DNA from: Microcella sp.
GTDB lineage: Bacteria > Actinomycetota > Actinomycetes > Actinomycetales > Microbacteriaceae
Length of the DNA stretch: 34,673 bases
NCBI RefSeq assembly: GCF_030645145.1
Contig: NZ_JAUSMI010000050.1
Location: forward strand, 1-34,673
Direction: 5' to 3'
Numbering within the stretch: position 1 is the first letter of the stretch; each line of letters opens with the position of its first letter. The notes below the pieces were generated by a model. It ran no database searches. It was not told the origin of the DNA and worked only from the letters and a program-made list of their open reading frames with translations. Both the position numbers and the translations under genes were made by a program. Below, piece by piece: positions 16,008 to 23,043 of this stretch.

Positions 16008-16537
16008 GCGTCATCCTGTACTCGCTGCTCGTGCTCGCGACCGGCGTCGAGCGCCTCGTCGAGCTCGTCATCTCGAAGCGCCATGCGGCCGCGGCCTTCG
16101 CGCGCGGCGGGGTCGAGCACGGCCAGCGGCACTTCCCCTGGATGGTGCTCCTCCACACCGGGCTGCTCGTCGCGTGCGTCGCCGAGGTCGTGCTGCTCGA
16201 CCGTCCGTTCATCGGTGCGCTCGGCTGGCCCATGCTCGTCATCGCGCTGCTCTGCCAGGCTGGCCGCTACTGGGTCATCGCGTCGCTCGGCGAGCAGTGG
16301 AACACGCGCGTCATCGTCGTGCCGGGCGCGACCCGAGTCACGCGCGGCCCGTACCGCTTCGCCTGGCTGCGCCACCCCAACTACTGGATCGTCGCGATCG
16401 AGGGCATCGCGCTGCCGCTCGTCCACACCGCGTGGGTGACCGCGCTCGTCTTCACGGTGCTCAATACCGTGCTGCTGCTCGGCTTCCGCATCCCCGTCGA
16501 GAACCGCGCGCTCGCGGCGCTGCGCACGGCGTCATGA
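16004..16537 (+). CDS. Isoprenylcysteine carboxyl methyltransferase-like membrane protein (SrsB/BpsB-type)
   Basis: The 177-residue integral membrane protein has about four hydrophobic helices. It carries the family motif in RVTRGPYRFAWLRHPNYW (about 108-125), where the RHPNY segment helps bind S-adenosylmethionine, and a late glutamate in PVENRAL. Next to type III polyketide synthases this family O-methylates alkylresorcinols or alkylpyrones rather than prenylated proteins. That role is inferred here from the operon. The start forms an ATGA overlap with the synthase stop, so the open frame that extends further upstream is not used. Confidence 0.88.
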   Translation: MSVILYSLLVLATGVERLVELVISKRHAAAAFARGGVEHGQRHFPWMVLLHTGLLVACVAEVVLLDRPFIGALGWPMLVIALLCQAGRYWVIASLGEQWNTRVIVVPGATRVTRGPYRFAWLRHPNYWIVAIEGIALPLVHTAWVTALVFTVLNTVLLLGFRIPVENRALAALRTAS

Positions 16538-17562
16538 CTGCGGCCGACGTCGACGTCGTCATCGCGGGCGGCGGCCCGGTCGGGCTCGTCCTCGCGCTCG
16601 AGCTCGAGCGCCGCGGCCTGCACGCCGTCGTGCTCGAACCGCGGACGGGCGAGATCGACAAGGCGTGCGGCGAGGGCATCATGCCAGGTGGGCTCGCCGC
16701 GCTGCACCGCCTCGACGTCGACCCGCCGGGCCATGCGATCAGAGGCATACGGTACGAGGATGCCCGGGGCGCGGTCACGCATCGCTACCGCTCCCGAGAG
16801 GGACGCGGCGTGCGCCGCACCGCGCTGAGCGCGAGCCTGCGGGCGGCGGTCGCGGCGCGCGGGCTCGAGCTGCGACCCGAGAAGGTCGAGCACTTCGTGC
16901 ACGACGACCTCGGGGTCTCGGTCAACGGGCTGCGGGCGCGGTGGCTCGTGGGCGCCGACGGTCTGCACTCGCGCGTGCGCAGCGAGGCCGGACTCGGAGA
17001 TGCCGATCGCGGCATGAAGAGGTTCGGCCTGCGGCGCCACTACGCGATCGCTCCGTGGAGCGACGTCGTCGAGGTGACCTACGGCCCCGACTGGGAGCTC
17101 TACGTCACGCCCGTCGACGACACGACCGTGGGCGTGGCGGTGCTCGGCCCGAAGGGCGTCGACCTCGAGGCCGCGATCGCCGCGCACCCCGGGCTGCGCG
17201 AGCGGCTCGCGGGCGTCGACGTCGCCTCCGAGCTGCGCGGCGCGGGCGCCCTCCGCCAGCGCACCCTCTCGCGCTCGACCGGGCGCATCGCCCTCGTGGG
17301 CGACGCCTCCGGCTACGTCGACGCGATCACAGGCGAGGGGATGCGCGTCGGCTTCGCGCAGGCCGAGGCGCTCGCTGACTGCCTGGCGCGCGACGACCTG
17401 CCGGCCTACGAGCGGGCGTGGGCGCGGTCGACGCGCGACTTCCGACTGCTGACCGAGGGGCTCGTGCGCCTCGCGAGCTCGCCCGCCCGCCCGGCGATCG
17501 TGCCGGCCGCACGTGCGATGCCGTGGCTCTTCGGCGCGATCGTCGAGCGCCTCGCGCGGTAG
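16534..17562 (+). CDS. FAD-dependent monooxygenase/oxidoreductase (SrsC-like)
   Basis: The 342-residue flavoprotein has the FAD-binding motif DVVIAGGGPVGLVLALELERRG (GxGxxG at 12-17), a second adenine-binding region WLVGADGLHSRVR, and the late FAD motif RIALVGDASGYVDAITGEGMRVGF. This is the aromatic hydroxylase/geranylgeranyl reductase superfamily. Following a type III polyketide synthase and a methyltransferase with 4-bp overlaps, it most likely hydroxylates the phenolic lipid ring towards a quinone, as SrsC does in Streptomyces griseus. The early DKACGEGIMPGGLAALHRL resembles reductases acting on lipids, so double-bond reduction is the alternative. It converges on the HAD phosphatase gene, with 47 bp between the two stops. 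Confidence 0.88.
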   Translation: MTAADVDVVIAGGGPVGLVLALELERRGLHAVVLEPRTGEIDKACGEGIMPGGLAALHRLDVDPPGHAIRGIRYEDARGAVTHRYRSREGRGVRRTALSASLRAAVAARGLELRPEKVEHFVHDDLGVSVNGLRARWLVGADGLHSRVRSEAGLGDADRGMKRFGLRRHYAIAPWSDVVEVTYGPDWELYVTPVDDTTVGVAVLGPKGVDLEAAIAAHPGLRERLAGVDVASELRGAGALRQRTLSRSTGRIALVGDASGYVDAITGEGMRVGFAQAEALADCLARDDLPAYERAWARSTRDFRLLTEGLVRLASSPARPAIVPAARAMPWLFGAIVERLAR

Positions 17563-17609
17563 CGGGGTGCCCTGCGGTGCGCCTGCGGCCGCGGCCTCAG
17601 CGGCGCGGC

Positions 17610-18311
17610 TCAGGCGGCGGGCTCGACCGCGGCGGGCAGCCCGAGCAGCGATCGCAGCTCGTCCGTCGTCGACGCGACGAGCGCCGCATGCGCGCGCTCG
17701 GCATCCGTGCCATAGCCCCATTCCACCGCGATCGTCGGCACGCCGTGCTCGGCCGCGCCCTCGATGTCGTGGATGCGGTCGCCGACCATCACGACGTTCG
17801 TCAGGTCGACGCCGAAGCCCTCGAGCCGGCGCAGGGCCTCCTCGACGACGTCGGCCTTCTCGCTGCGGGTCTCGTCGGCCGAGGCCCCGGTGATGACGGT
17901 GAAGCAGTGGGCGATCGTGAAGTGCTCGAGCATGAGCGTCGCCGGCAGCTCGGGCTTCGAGGTCGCGAGACTGAGCGGGATGCCCGCCTCGGCGATGTCC
18001 TGCACGAGCAGGCCCATGCCGGGGTAGAGGGCCGAGTCGTAGGCGCCGCGGTCGAGGTAGCGGGCGCGGTAGATCTCGAGCGCGCGCTCGGCGGTCGGCT
18101 GGTCCATTCCGGCGAGGTCTCGGAAGGAGTCCATGATCGGCGGGCCTACCCAGCGCAGGAGCTCCTCGTATGCCGGCACGGGCATCCCGAGCTGCTCGTA
18201 GGTGTAGGCGAGCGTGTCGGTGATGCCGGGCGCCGAGTCGGTGATCGTGCCGTCAAGGTCGAGGAGGATCGCCGAGAACGGCGGGCGGGGGGCGTCGGCT
18301 GCGGAAGTCAT
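17610..18311 (-). CDS. HAD family hydrolase, phosphoglycolate phosphatase-like
   Basis: The 233-residue hydrolase has HAD motif I LLDLDGTITDS (nucleophile Asp18, acid Asp20), motif II in LSLATSKPE, a motif III lysine in ETRSEKADVV, and motif IV VMVGDRIHDIEGA. The four-helix cap between motifs I and II contains YTYEQLGMPVPAYEELLRWVGPP, typical of the Gph/PpaX type. It dephosphorylates small phosphate esters, perhaps 2-phosphoglycolate from DNA repair or oxygenase side reactions, but family members vary widely in substrate. It lies 24 bp downstream of nucS on the same strand, so the two are probably cotranscribed. Confidence 0.92.
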   Translation of the reverse strand: MTSAADAPRPPFSAILLDLDGTITDSAPGITDTLAYTYEQLGMPVPAYEELLRWVGPPIMDSFRDLAGMDQPTAERALEIYRARYLDRGAYDSALYPGMGLLVQDIAEAGIPLSLATSKPELPATLMLEHFTIAHCFTVITGASADETRSEKADVVEEALRRLEGFGVDLTNVVMVGDRIHDIEGAAEHGVPTIAVEWGYGTDAERAHAALVASTTDELRSLLGLPAAVEPAA

Positions 18312-18335
18312 CGGCCCGAGCCTACGGGGCGGCGC

Positions 18336-19031
18336 TCAGAACAGCCGCGGAACCCCGTCGTCGAGCCCGCGCATCGCGTCGTAGTCGAGCAGCAGGCAGC
18401 GGATCCCGCGATCCTCGGCGAGCGTCCGCGCCTGCGGGGCGATCTCCTGCGCGGCGAAGACGCCGGCGACGGGGGCGAGGAGCGGGTCGCGGTTCATGAG
18501 CTCGAGGTAGCGGGTGAGCTGCTCGACGCCGTCGATGCCGCCGCGGCGCTTGATCTCGACCGCGACCGACCCTCCCTCGGCGTCGCGCGCGAGGATGTCG
18601 ACCGGCCCGATCGCCGTCATGTACTCGCGGCGCACGAGCGCGTGGCCGGGGCCCAGCAGGTCGATCTGCTCGGCGAGGAGCTTCTGCAGGTGCGCTTCGA
18701 CGCCGTCCTTCTGCAGGCCGGGGTCGAGACCGAGGTCGTGCGCCGTCTCGTGCAGCACCTCGTGCACGCTCACGACGAGCATGTCGGCAGTCTTCGCGTG
18801 CGTCACGCGCCACAGCTCGATGACGCCGGCCTCGCGCTGGTCGTCGTCGGGCTCCTCGACGGCGAGGGTGCACGGCGGGCTCATCCAGTTGAGCGGCTTG
18901 TACGAGCCCCCGTCGGAGTGCACGAGCAGGCTGCCGTCGTTCTTGTGGATGAGCAGGCGCGTCGCGAGCGGCAGGTGCGCGCTGAGGCGCCCGGCGTAGT
19001 CGACGGAGCAGCGGGCGATCACGAGGCGCAC
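18336..19031 (-). CDS. nucS: Endonuclease NucS/EndoMS (mismatch-specific)
   Basis: The 231-residue protein is the actinobacterial NucS, which cuts both strands at mismatches and replaces the missing MutS-MutL repair. The N-terminal DNA-binding domain begins [16 protein letters not shown] and contains [10 protein letters not shown]-type sequence near 40-50. The RecB-like nuclease core has Asp145 (GPVDILARD), Glu159 and Lys161 (VAVEIKRR), followed by [10 protein letters not shown]. The C-terminus ends PRLF, resembling the short clamp-binding tail reported for this family. The GTG start at 19031 gives full family length. It lies between a short-chain dehydrogenase (31 bp upstream) and the HAD phosphatase. 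Confidence 0.97.
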   Translation of the reverse strand: MRLVIARCSVDYAGRLSAHLPLATRLLIHKNDGSLLVHSDGGSYKPLNWMSPPCTLAVEEPDDDQREAGVIELWRVTHAKTADMLVVSVHEVLHETAHDLGLDPGLQKDGVEAHLQKLLAEQIDLLGPGHALVRREYMTAIGPVDILARDAEGGSVAVEIKRRGGIDGVEQLTRYLELMNRDPLLAPVAGVFAAQEIAPQARTLAEDRGIRCLLLDYDAMRGLDDGVPRLF

Positions 19032-19062
19032 GAGGGTCGAGTCTAAGCGCGGCGCGTGCGGC

Positions 19063-19917
19063 TCATCCCCACAGCCCGGGGCGGCGCTCCTCGGCCACCG
19101 AATTGCCGCCGTCGACGACGATGAGCTGCCCGGTGATGTAGCTCGCGCCGGGGGAGGCGAGCCACGCGATCGCGCTCGCGACCTCGTCGGGCCGACCGCT
19201 GCGCCCGAGCGGGACGAGCCCGCCCTCGACGGCCTCCTGCTCCAGCTGCGACGCCGTCGCGATCCACCCGGGAGCGACCGCGTTCACGGTGATCCCGTGC
19301 CGCGCCTCGTCGACCGCGAGCCCCCGCGTCAAGCCCAGCACCCCGGCCTTCGCGGTCGCGTACCCGAGGTCGTCGCGCGCCGCCTGCAACGCCCCGGTCG
19401 TGCTCGCGACGGTGACGATGCGGCCCCACCCGCACTCGCGCATCCGCCCGATGACGGCTCGCGTCACGAGGAACACGCTCGTCAGGTTCACGTCGACCGC
19501 GCTGCGCCACTCGTCGAGGCTCATGCCGATGTCGCCGCGCGGGAACTCCTCGCCGACCGCGACCATGCCGGCGTTGTTGACGAGGATGTCCGGCTCGGCG
19601 CCCAGCGCGCGCAACGCCTCGATCGCGGCGTGCGCCGCACTCTCGGTCTCGAGCCGCGCGACGACGCCGGCGGCGTCGTGCCCCGCGTCCCGCAGCTCCT
19701 GCGCCCGCTGCTCGATGCGCTCGGTCGTCGCGGTCATGACGACGCGGGCGCCGCGCTGCGCGAGCTCGCGGGCCGTGGCGAAGCCGATGCCCTCGGCCGA
19801 GCCGCACCCGGTGACGAGCGCCGTGCGGCCGGCGAGGTCGAGCGAGGCGGGGAGGGGTGCGCCGGGGTGTGAGGCGGCGGGCGGGGAGGCGGCGAGCGGC
19901 GAGGTCGGTGAGCTCAT
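19063..19917 (-). CDS. Short-chain dehydrogenase/reductase (SDR), FabG-like
   Basis: This 284-residue classical SDR has a cofactor loop at about 35-43 ([10 protein letters not shown], slightly longer than the usual TGxxxGIG), the NNAG motif, catalytic Ser in VASTTGAL, and Tyr-x-x-x-Lys in [17 protein letters not shown] proline- and alanine-rich leader of about 25 residues precedes the Rossmann strand, so an internal start is possible, but no better ribosome site was seen; AGGA lies about 8 nt upstream of the chosen ATG. The GYATAKAG and [13 protein letters not shown] segments fit 3-oxoacyl-ACP reductase or alcohol dehydrogenase roles. The substrate is unassigned. It leads the SDR-nucS-HAD series. 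Confidence 0.9.
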   Translation of the reverse strand: MSSPTSPLAASPPAASHPGAPLPASLDLAGRTALVTGCGSAEGIGFATARELAQRGARVVMTATTERIEQRAQELRDAGHDAAGVVARLETESAAHAAIEALRALGAEPDILVNNAGMVAVGEEFPRGDIGMSLDEWRSAVDVNLTSVFLVTRAVIGRMRECGWGRIVTVASTTGALQAARDDLGYATAKAGVLGLTRGLAVDEARHGITVNAVAPGWIATASQLEQEAVEGGLVPLGRSGRPDEVASAIAWLASPGASYITGQLIVVDGGNSVAEERRPGLWG

Positions 19918-19937
19918 GCGCTCATCCTGCCGCCGCT

Positions 19938-20030
19938 CCGATGCCGAATGCAGGCACAGGCGTGCGTGGTGGGCGCGGTCGCCCTGTAAACAGCGACGTC
20001 AGGGCCGTTGGTGACTGCATTCGGCAACGG
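19938..20030. repeat. Inverted repeat 1: 16-nt arms, one mismatch, 61-nt loop
   Basis: The arm ccgatgccgaatgcag (19938-19953) is matched by ctgcattcggcaacgg (20015-20030) in reverse complement, with 15 of 16 bases paired and the inner 12 perfect. The arms lie in the 250-bp gap between the MFS gene and the SDR gene, close to the SDR start. They could form a long stem in RNA or a cruciform in DNA. The sequence is not T-rich after the stem, so it does not look like an intrinsic terminator. Confidence 0.8.
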
Positions 20031-20056
20031 CGGGGCCCGCTCGCGCTGTGGTGGTC

Positions 20057-20140
20057 GCACAACTCAGGAACCGACGGCTCGCGCGGGCGCAAGAACCCTG
20101 AGATCAGGGGAGCGGGGGCGGTGGCCTTCCTGAGTTGTGC
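20057..20140. repeat. Inverted repeat 2: perfect 14-nt arms, 56-nt loop
   Basis: The arm GCACAACTCAGGAA (20057-20070) is matched exactly by TTCCTGAGTTGTGC (20127-20140). A smaller hairpin CCCTGA-GA-TCAGGG lies inside the loop at 20096-20109. Together with inverted repeat 1 it fills the gap between two minus-strand genes. The two repeats have unrelated arms but similar total spans (93 and 84 nt), suggesting paired REP-like units, a small structured RNA or the remnant of a small mobile element. No family can be named. Confidence 0.8.
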
Positions 20141-20167
20141 ACCGTGGGGGAAGTACCGCGGAGGAGC

Positions 20168-21430
20168 TCAGCCCGCGTTCGCCTCGCGCGACTCGGCAGC
20201 AGGTTCACTCGCGCCGGCCCCACCCGCCGAAGCCCCGCGCTCGCGCGCCGCGCCCGACGCGACCGCCGCGACGAGGATGAGCACGAGCACGACCCACAGC
20301 GCATTGAGCAGCCCGATCTGCTCGCCGAGGAACCCGATGACGGGCGGCCCGACGAGGAAGGCGAAGTACCCGACCGTCGCGACGGCGGCGACGGCGGCCG
20401 CGGCCCGGCGCGGGTCGTCGGCGGCGGCCGACATCCCGACGGGGAAGCCGAGCGACGAACCGAGCCCCCAGGCGAAGATGCCGAGCGCGGCGATGACCGG
20501 CTGCTCGACGGTGATGACGACGGCGAGCCCGGCGGCGGCGAGCACGGCCGACCCGCGCAGCACCGGCACGCGGCCGAAGCGGTCGAGCACCCACACTCCG
20601 GCGATGCGGCCGGTCGTCATCGCGACGGCGAAGATGCCGAACGCGAGGGCTCCGGTCGCCTCGTCGACGCCGCGGCCGTCGACGACGGCGAGAGCGAGCC
20701 AGTCGTTCGCCGACCCCTCCGCGAAGGCCATGCCGAGCACGATGAGGCCGATGAGCAGGATGCGCGGCTCGCGCCAGATGGACAGGCGCTCCTGCCACGT
20801 GGTGCGCTGCGGCCCCGGCCCGTCATCGTCGAGGCCGGGAAGCACCTCGTCCCGCGGCAGCAGCCGCACGACGAACAGGACGGCGACGATGAGCAGCACC
20901 CCGACGACGCCGGCGTGCCAGTCGACGCCGATGCCGAGGTCGGCGACCCCGGCTGCGGCGGCCGCGCCGATGACGGTGCCGATGCTCCAGGACGCGTGGA
21001 ACCACGGCATGATCGCGCGGCCCTGGGCCTGCTCGACCCCCGCGCCCTCGACGTTCATGGCGACGTCGGTGATGCCCGCGCCCGCCCCGAACACGATGAG
21101 CGAGCCGAGCACGAACGCGTAGCTGCCGAGCGTCTGGGCGCCGATGCCGAGACCGATGAGCGCGACCGAGGTCGCGATGATGCCGAGCAGGATGACCCGG
21201 CGCGTGCCGAGGCGGGCGATGATGTGGCTCGACCCGAGCAGGCCGACGATCGACCCGGCGGCCATGCCGAAGATGAGGATGCCGAACTCGTCCGTCCGCA
21301 CGTCGAGCGCGTCGCGGATGGCGGGCGTGCGCGCGACCCAGGTCGCCATGGTGATGCCGCTGAGCGCGAAGACCGCGAAGACGGCGAAGCGCCAGGGCGC
21401 GAGGCGGGGAGCGGTGGTCGGCGAGCTCAC
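20168..21430 (-). CDS. MFS transporter, YbjJ-like
   Basis: The 420-residue protein has about twelve membrane spans. The first, FAVFAVFALSGITMATWVARTPAIRDAL, and the following loop IARLGTRRVILLG with MNVEGAGVEQAQGRAIMPWFHASWSIG resemble the YbjJ group of major facilitator proteins. The loop between spans 6 and 7 is charged (DDDGPGPQRTTW). The GTG at 21430 is chosen over an upstream ATG because GAAAGG lies just before it and the 28 extra residues are low-complexity. The gene is divergent from a LacI-type regulator with a perfect palindrome between, so it is probably that regulator's target and may carry a sugar or related compound. The substrate is unknown. Confidence 0.9.
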   Translation of the reverse strand: MSSPTTAPRLAPWRFAVFAVFALSGITMATWVARTPAIRDALDVRTDEFGILIFGMAAGSIVGLLGSSHIIARLGTRRVILLGIIATSVALIGLGIGAQTLGSYAFVLGSLIVFGAGAGITDVAMNVEGAGVEQAQGRAIMPWFHASWSIGTVIGAAAAAGVADLGIGVDWHAGVVGVLLIVAVLFVVRLLPRDEVLPGLDDDGPGPQRTTWQERLSIWREPRILLIGLIVLGMAFAEGSANDWLALAVVDGRGVDEATGALAFGIFAVAMTTGRIAGVWVLDRFGRVPVLRGSAVLAAAGLAVVITVEQPVIAALGIFAWGLGSSLGFPVGMSAAADDPRRAAAAVAAVATVGYFAFLVGPPVIGFLGEQIGLLNALWVVLVLILVAAVASGAARERGASAGGAGASEPAAESREANAG

Positions 21431-21517
21431 GCGGAACCTTTCGGAACGAGGGGGGTGGCGAGGCGAGGGGAGGCGCGGGGGCGGAGTTCGCGCGACCGCG
21501 CCCCGAGCATCCATCGA

Positions 21518-21531
21518 TCGAATCGATTCGA
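21518..21531. promoter_or_regulatory. Putative LacI-family operator (perfect 14-bp palindrome)
   Basis: TCGAATCGATTCGA is perfectly self-complementary with a central CG, the symmetry preferred by LacI/GalR repressors. It lies between the divergent MFS and LacI genes. A -10-like TACGCT at 21546-21551 places the lacI-type transcript start near 21558, so the operator would overlap the -35 position of the regulator's own promoter. It also lies upstream of the MFS start. Assignment to the neighbouring regulator is by position. Confidence 0.65.
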
Positions 21532-21559
21532 CACCCGAGTTCGACTACGCTAACAGCCG

Positions 21560-22633
21560 ATGGCGACCCCGGCAAACCCCCCAGGCGACGGCACGAGGGC
21601 GACCCTCGCGCAGGTCGCCGCGCGCGCCGGAGTGAGCGCCTCGACCGCGAGCCTCGCCTTCAGCGGCGCGGGCCCCGTCGCCGACGAGACCCGCGAGCGC
21701 GTGCTCGCCGCGGCCCGCGAGCTCGACTACGGCGGGCCCGATCCGCGCGCCCGCAGCCTCCGCACCGGCCGCAGCGGCATCATCGCCGTCGTCATGGAGG
21801 ACCGCATCCGCGTCGCCTTCCGCGACCCCATGGTCGTGACCCTCTTGGACGGCATCGCCGACGAGATCGGCAACGCCGGCTACAGCCTCCTGCTGCTGAC
21901 CGACAGCCTCGAGCGCGCCGAGGGCGGCCTGCGCGACGCCCCGATGGATGCCGCTCTCCTGCTCGGCTGCAGCACCGACCTCGACCCCGCGGTCCGGGTG
22001 CTGAGCCAGCGCCAGGTGCCGCTCATCGGCGTCGAGGCCGAACCGCGCCAGGGGCTGCCCATGGTCGACATCGACAATCGCGCGGGCATGCGCCGCCTCG
22101 CCGAGCACCTCGCCGAGCTCGGCCACGAGCGCGTCGCCGTCATCACCCTCCCGATGGATCGCGATCACACCCGCGGCCCGCTCACGCAGGTCTGGCAGGA
22201 CTCCTCCGTCGCCTACACGGGCCTCGAGAGGCTGTCCGGTGTGCGCGATGTGTTCCCGGATGCTCCCGCCGAGGTCGCCGCGGGCAGTCTTATCGAGGAG
22301 GGGCTCATCGCCGCCCGGGCGCTCCTCGACGCCGAGCCCGGCCTCACCGCCATCGTCGGACAGAGCGACCTCCTGGCGCTCGGCGCGATCCAGGCCGTCG
22401 AGGAGCGCGGCCTGCGCGTCCCGGAGGACATCAGCGTCGCGGGCTTCGATGGCGCCCGCATCGACGGCCTCAGCCGGCACCGACTGACGACCGTCGTGCA
22501 GCCGAGCGTCGAGAAGGGTCGCGCCGCGGCTCGGCTCGCGCTCGCGGCGCTCGCTGGCGAGCCGGTCGAGAACGTCGCGTTCACGACCGAGCTCCGCATC
22601 GGCGACACCACGGCCCCTCCCGGCCCGGCCTGA
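21560..22633 (+). CDS. LacI family transcriptional regulator
   Basis: The 357-residue protein has an N-terminal LacI helix-turn-helix at about 14-57 (TLAQVAARAGVSASTASLAFSG), with the hinge region after it, and a periplasmic-binding-like effector domain (about 73-345). This contains HERVAVITLPMDRDHTRG, IVGQSDLLALGAIQAVEERGLRVPEDISVAGFDG and TTVVQPSVEKGRAAARLAL. It would repress until a small ligand, usually a sugar, binds. There is no ribosome site and the predicted -10 places transcription start 2 nt before the ATG, so a near-leaderless message is likely. The likely target is the divergent MFS transporter. Confidence 0.95.
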   Translation: MATPANPPGDGTRATLAQVAARAGVSASTASLAFSGAGPVADETRERVLAAARELDYGGPDPRARSLRTGRSGIIAVVMEDRIRVAFRDPMVVTLLDGIADEIGNAGYSLLLLTDSLERAEGGLRDAPMDAALLLGCSTDLDPAVRVLSQRQVPLIGVEAEPRQGLPMVDIDNRAGMRRLAEHLAELGHERVAVITLPMDRDHTRGPLTQVWQDSSVAYTGLERLSGVRDVFPDAPAEVAAGSLIEEGLIAARALLDAEPGLTAIVGQSDLLALGAIQAVEERGLRVPEDISVAGFDGARIDGLSRHRLTTVVQPSVEKGRAAARLALAALAGEPVENVAFTTELRIGDTTAPPGPA

Positions 22634-22747
22634 GCCTCCCCGCCGCGAATCCTGAGCGCCCACTGGACGCGCAGGAAGTCAACCCCGTGACGCGCCCGCG
22701 GTCGACCTGGCACCGTCAGAGGTCCATCGCGACGAAGGGATCCGACG

Positions 22748-22912
22748 ATGAACAGCGAAGCGAAGCACAAGGGCGAAGAGCTCGGCGGCAAGATCAAGGA
22801 GGGCGTCGGCAAGGCGACCGACAACGAGCGCCTCGAGGCCGAGGGACGCGCCGACCAGACCGCCGCGAACCTCAAGCAGGCCGGCGACGACGTCAAGGAC
22901 GCGTTCCGCTAA
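22748..22912 (+). CDS. CsbD-like small stress protein (54 aa)
   Basis: This short gene encodes a hydrophilic, charged protein beginning MNSEAKHKGEELGGKIKEG, with GKATDNERLEAEGRADQ in the middle and a KDAFR end. The GKxKEGxGKxTxNxxLExEGxxxQ pattern is the CsbD signature. CsbD-family proteins are abundant in general stress responses but have no established biochemical activity. A GAAGGG ribosome site lies about 7 nt before the ATG. It stands alone between the LacI gene (114 bp upstream) and two hairpins, the second a good terminator. No clear promoter could be assigned. Confidence 0.93.
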   Translation: MNSEAKHKGEELGGKIKEGVGKATDNERLEAEGRADQTAANLKQAGDDVKDAFR

Positions 22913-22931
22913 CCAAGCCCCCCACGACAGC

Positions 22932-22952
22932 CGCGGCCTCCAGGTGGCCGCG
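22932..22952. terminator. GC hairpin after csbD-like gene (first of two)
   Basis: CGCGGCC (22932-22938) and GGCCGCG (22946-22952) form a perfect 7-bp stem with a 7-nt loop. Three more pairs (CAG with CTG) extend it beyond one mismatch. No T tract follows, so it may stabilise the message end rather than terminate alone. Confidence 0.45.
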
Positions 22953-22960
22953 ACTGCCCC

Positions 22961-23000
22961 GGCGGGCGTTCGACCTCAGGGTCGGGCGCCCGCCTTCTTC
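22961..23000 (+). terminator. Intrinsic terminator, csbD-like gene / convergent MATE gene
   Basis: GGCGGGCG (22961-22968) pairs perfectly with CGCCCGCC (22987-22994). Inside, CGACC pairs with GGTCG, giving a two-tier stem with a 4-nt loop. TTCTTC follows directly at 22995-23000. The stem lies between the plus-strand csbD-like gene and the minus-strand MATE gene, 43 bp before the latter's stop. Confidence 0.7.
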
Positions 23001-23043
23001 ATGCCCGGCGACGTCATGCCCGACGACCCTCCGCCGAGAACGG

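Noticed and set aside
17563-17609. Possible bidirectional terminator between the convergent FAD monooxygenase and HAD genes
   Set aside because: GC-rich with only 5-bp perfect stems and no T tract; not distinguishable from background.
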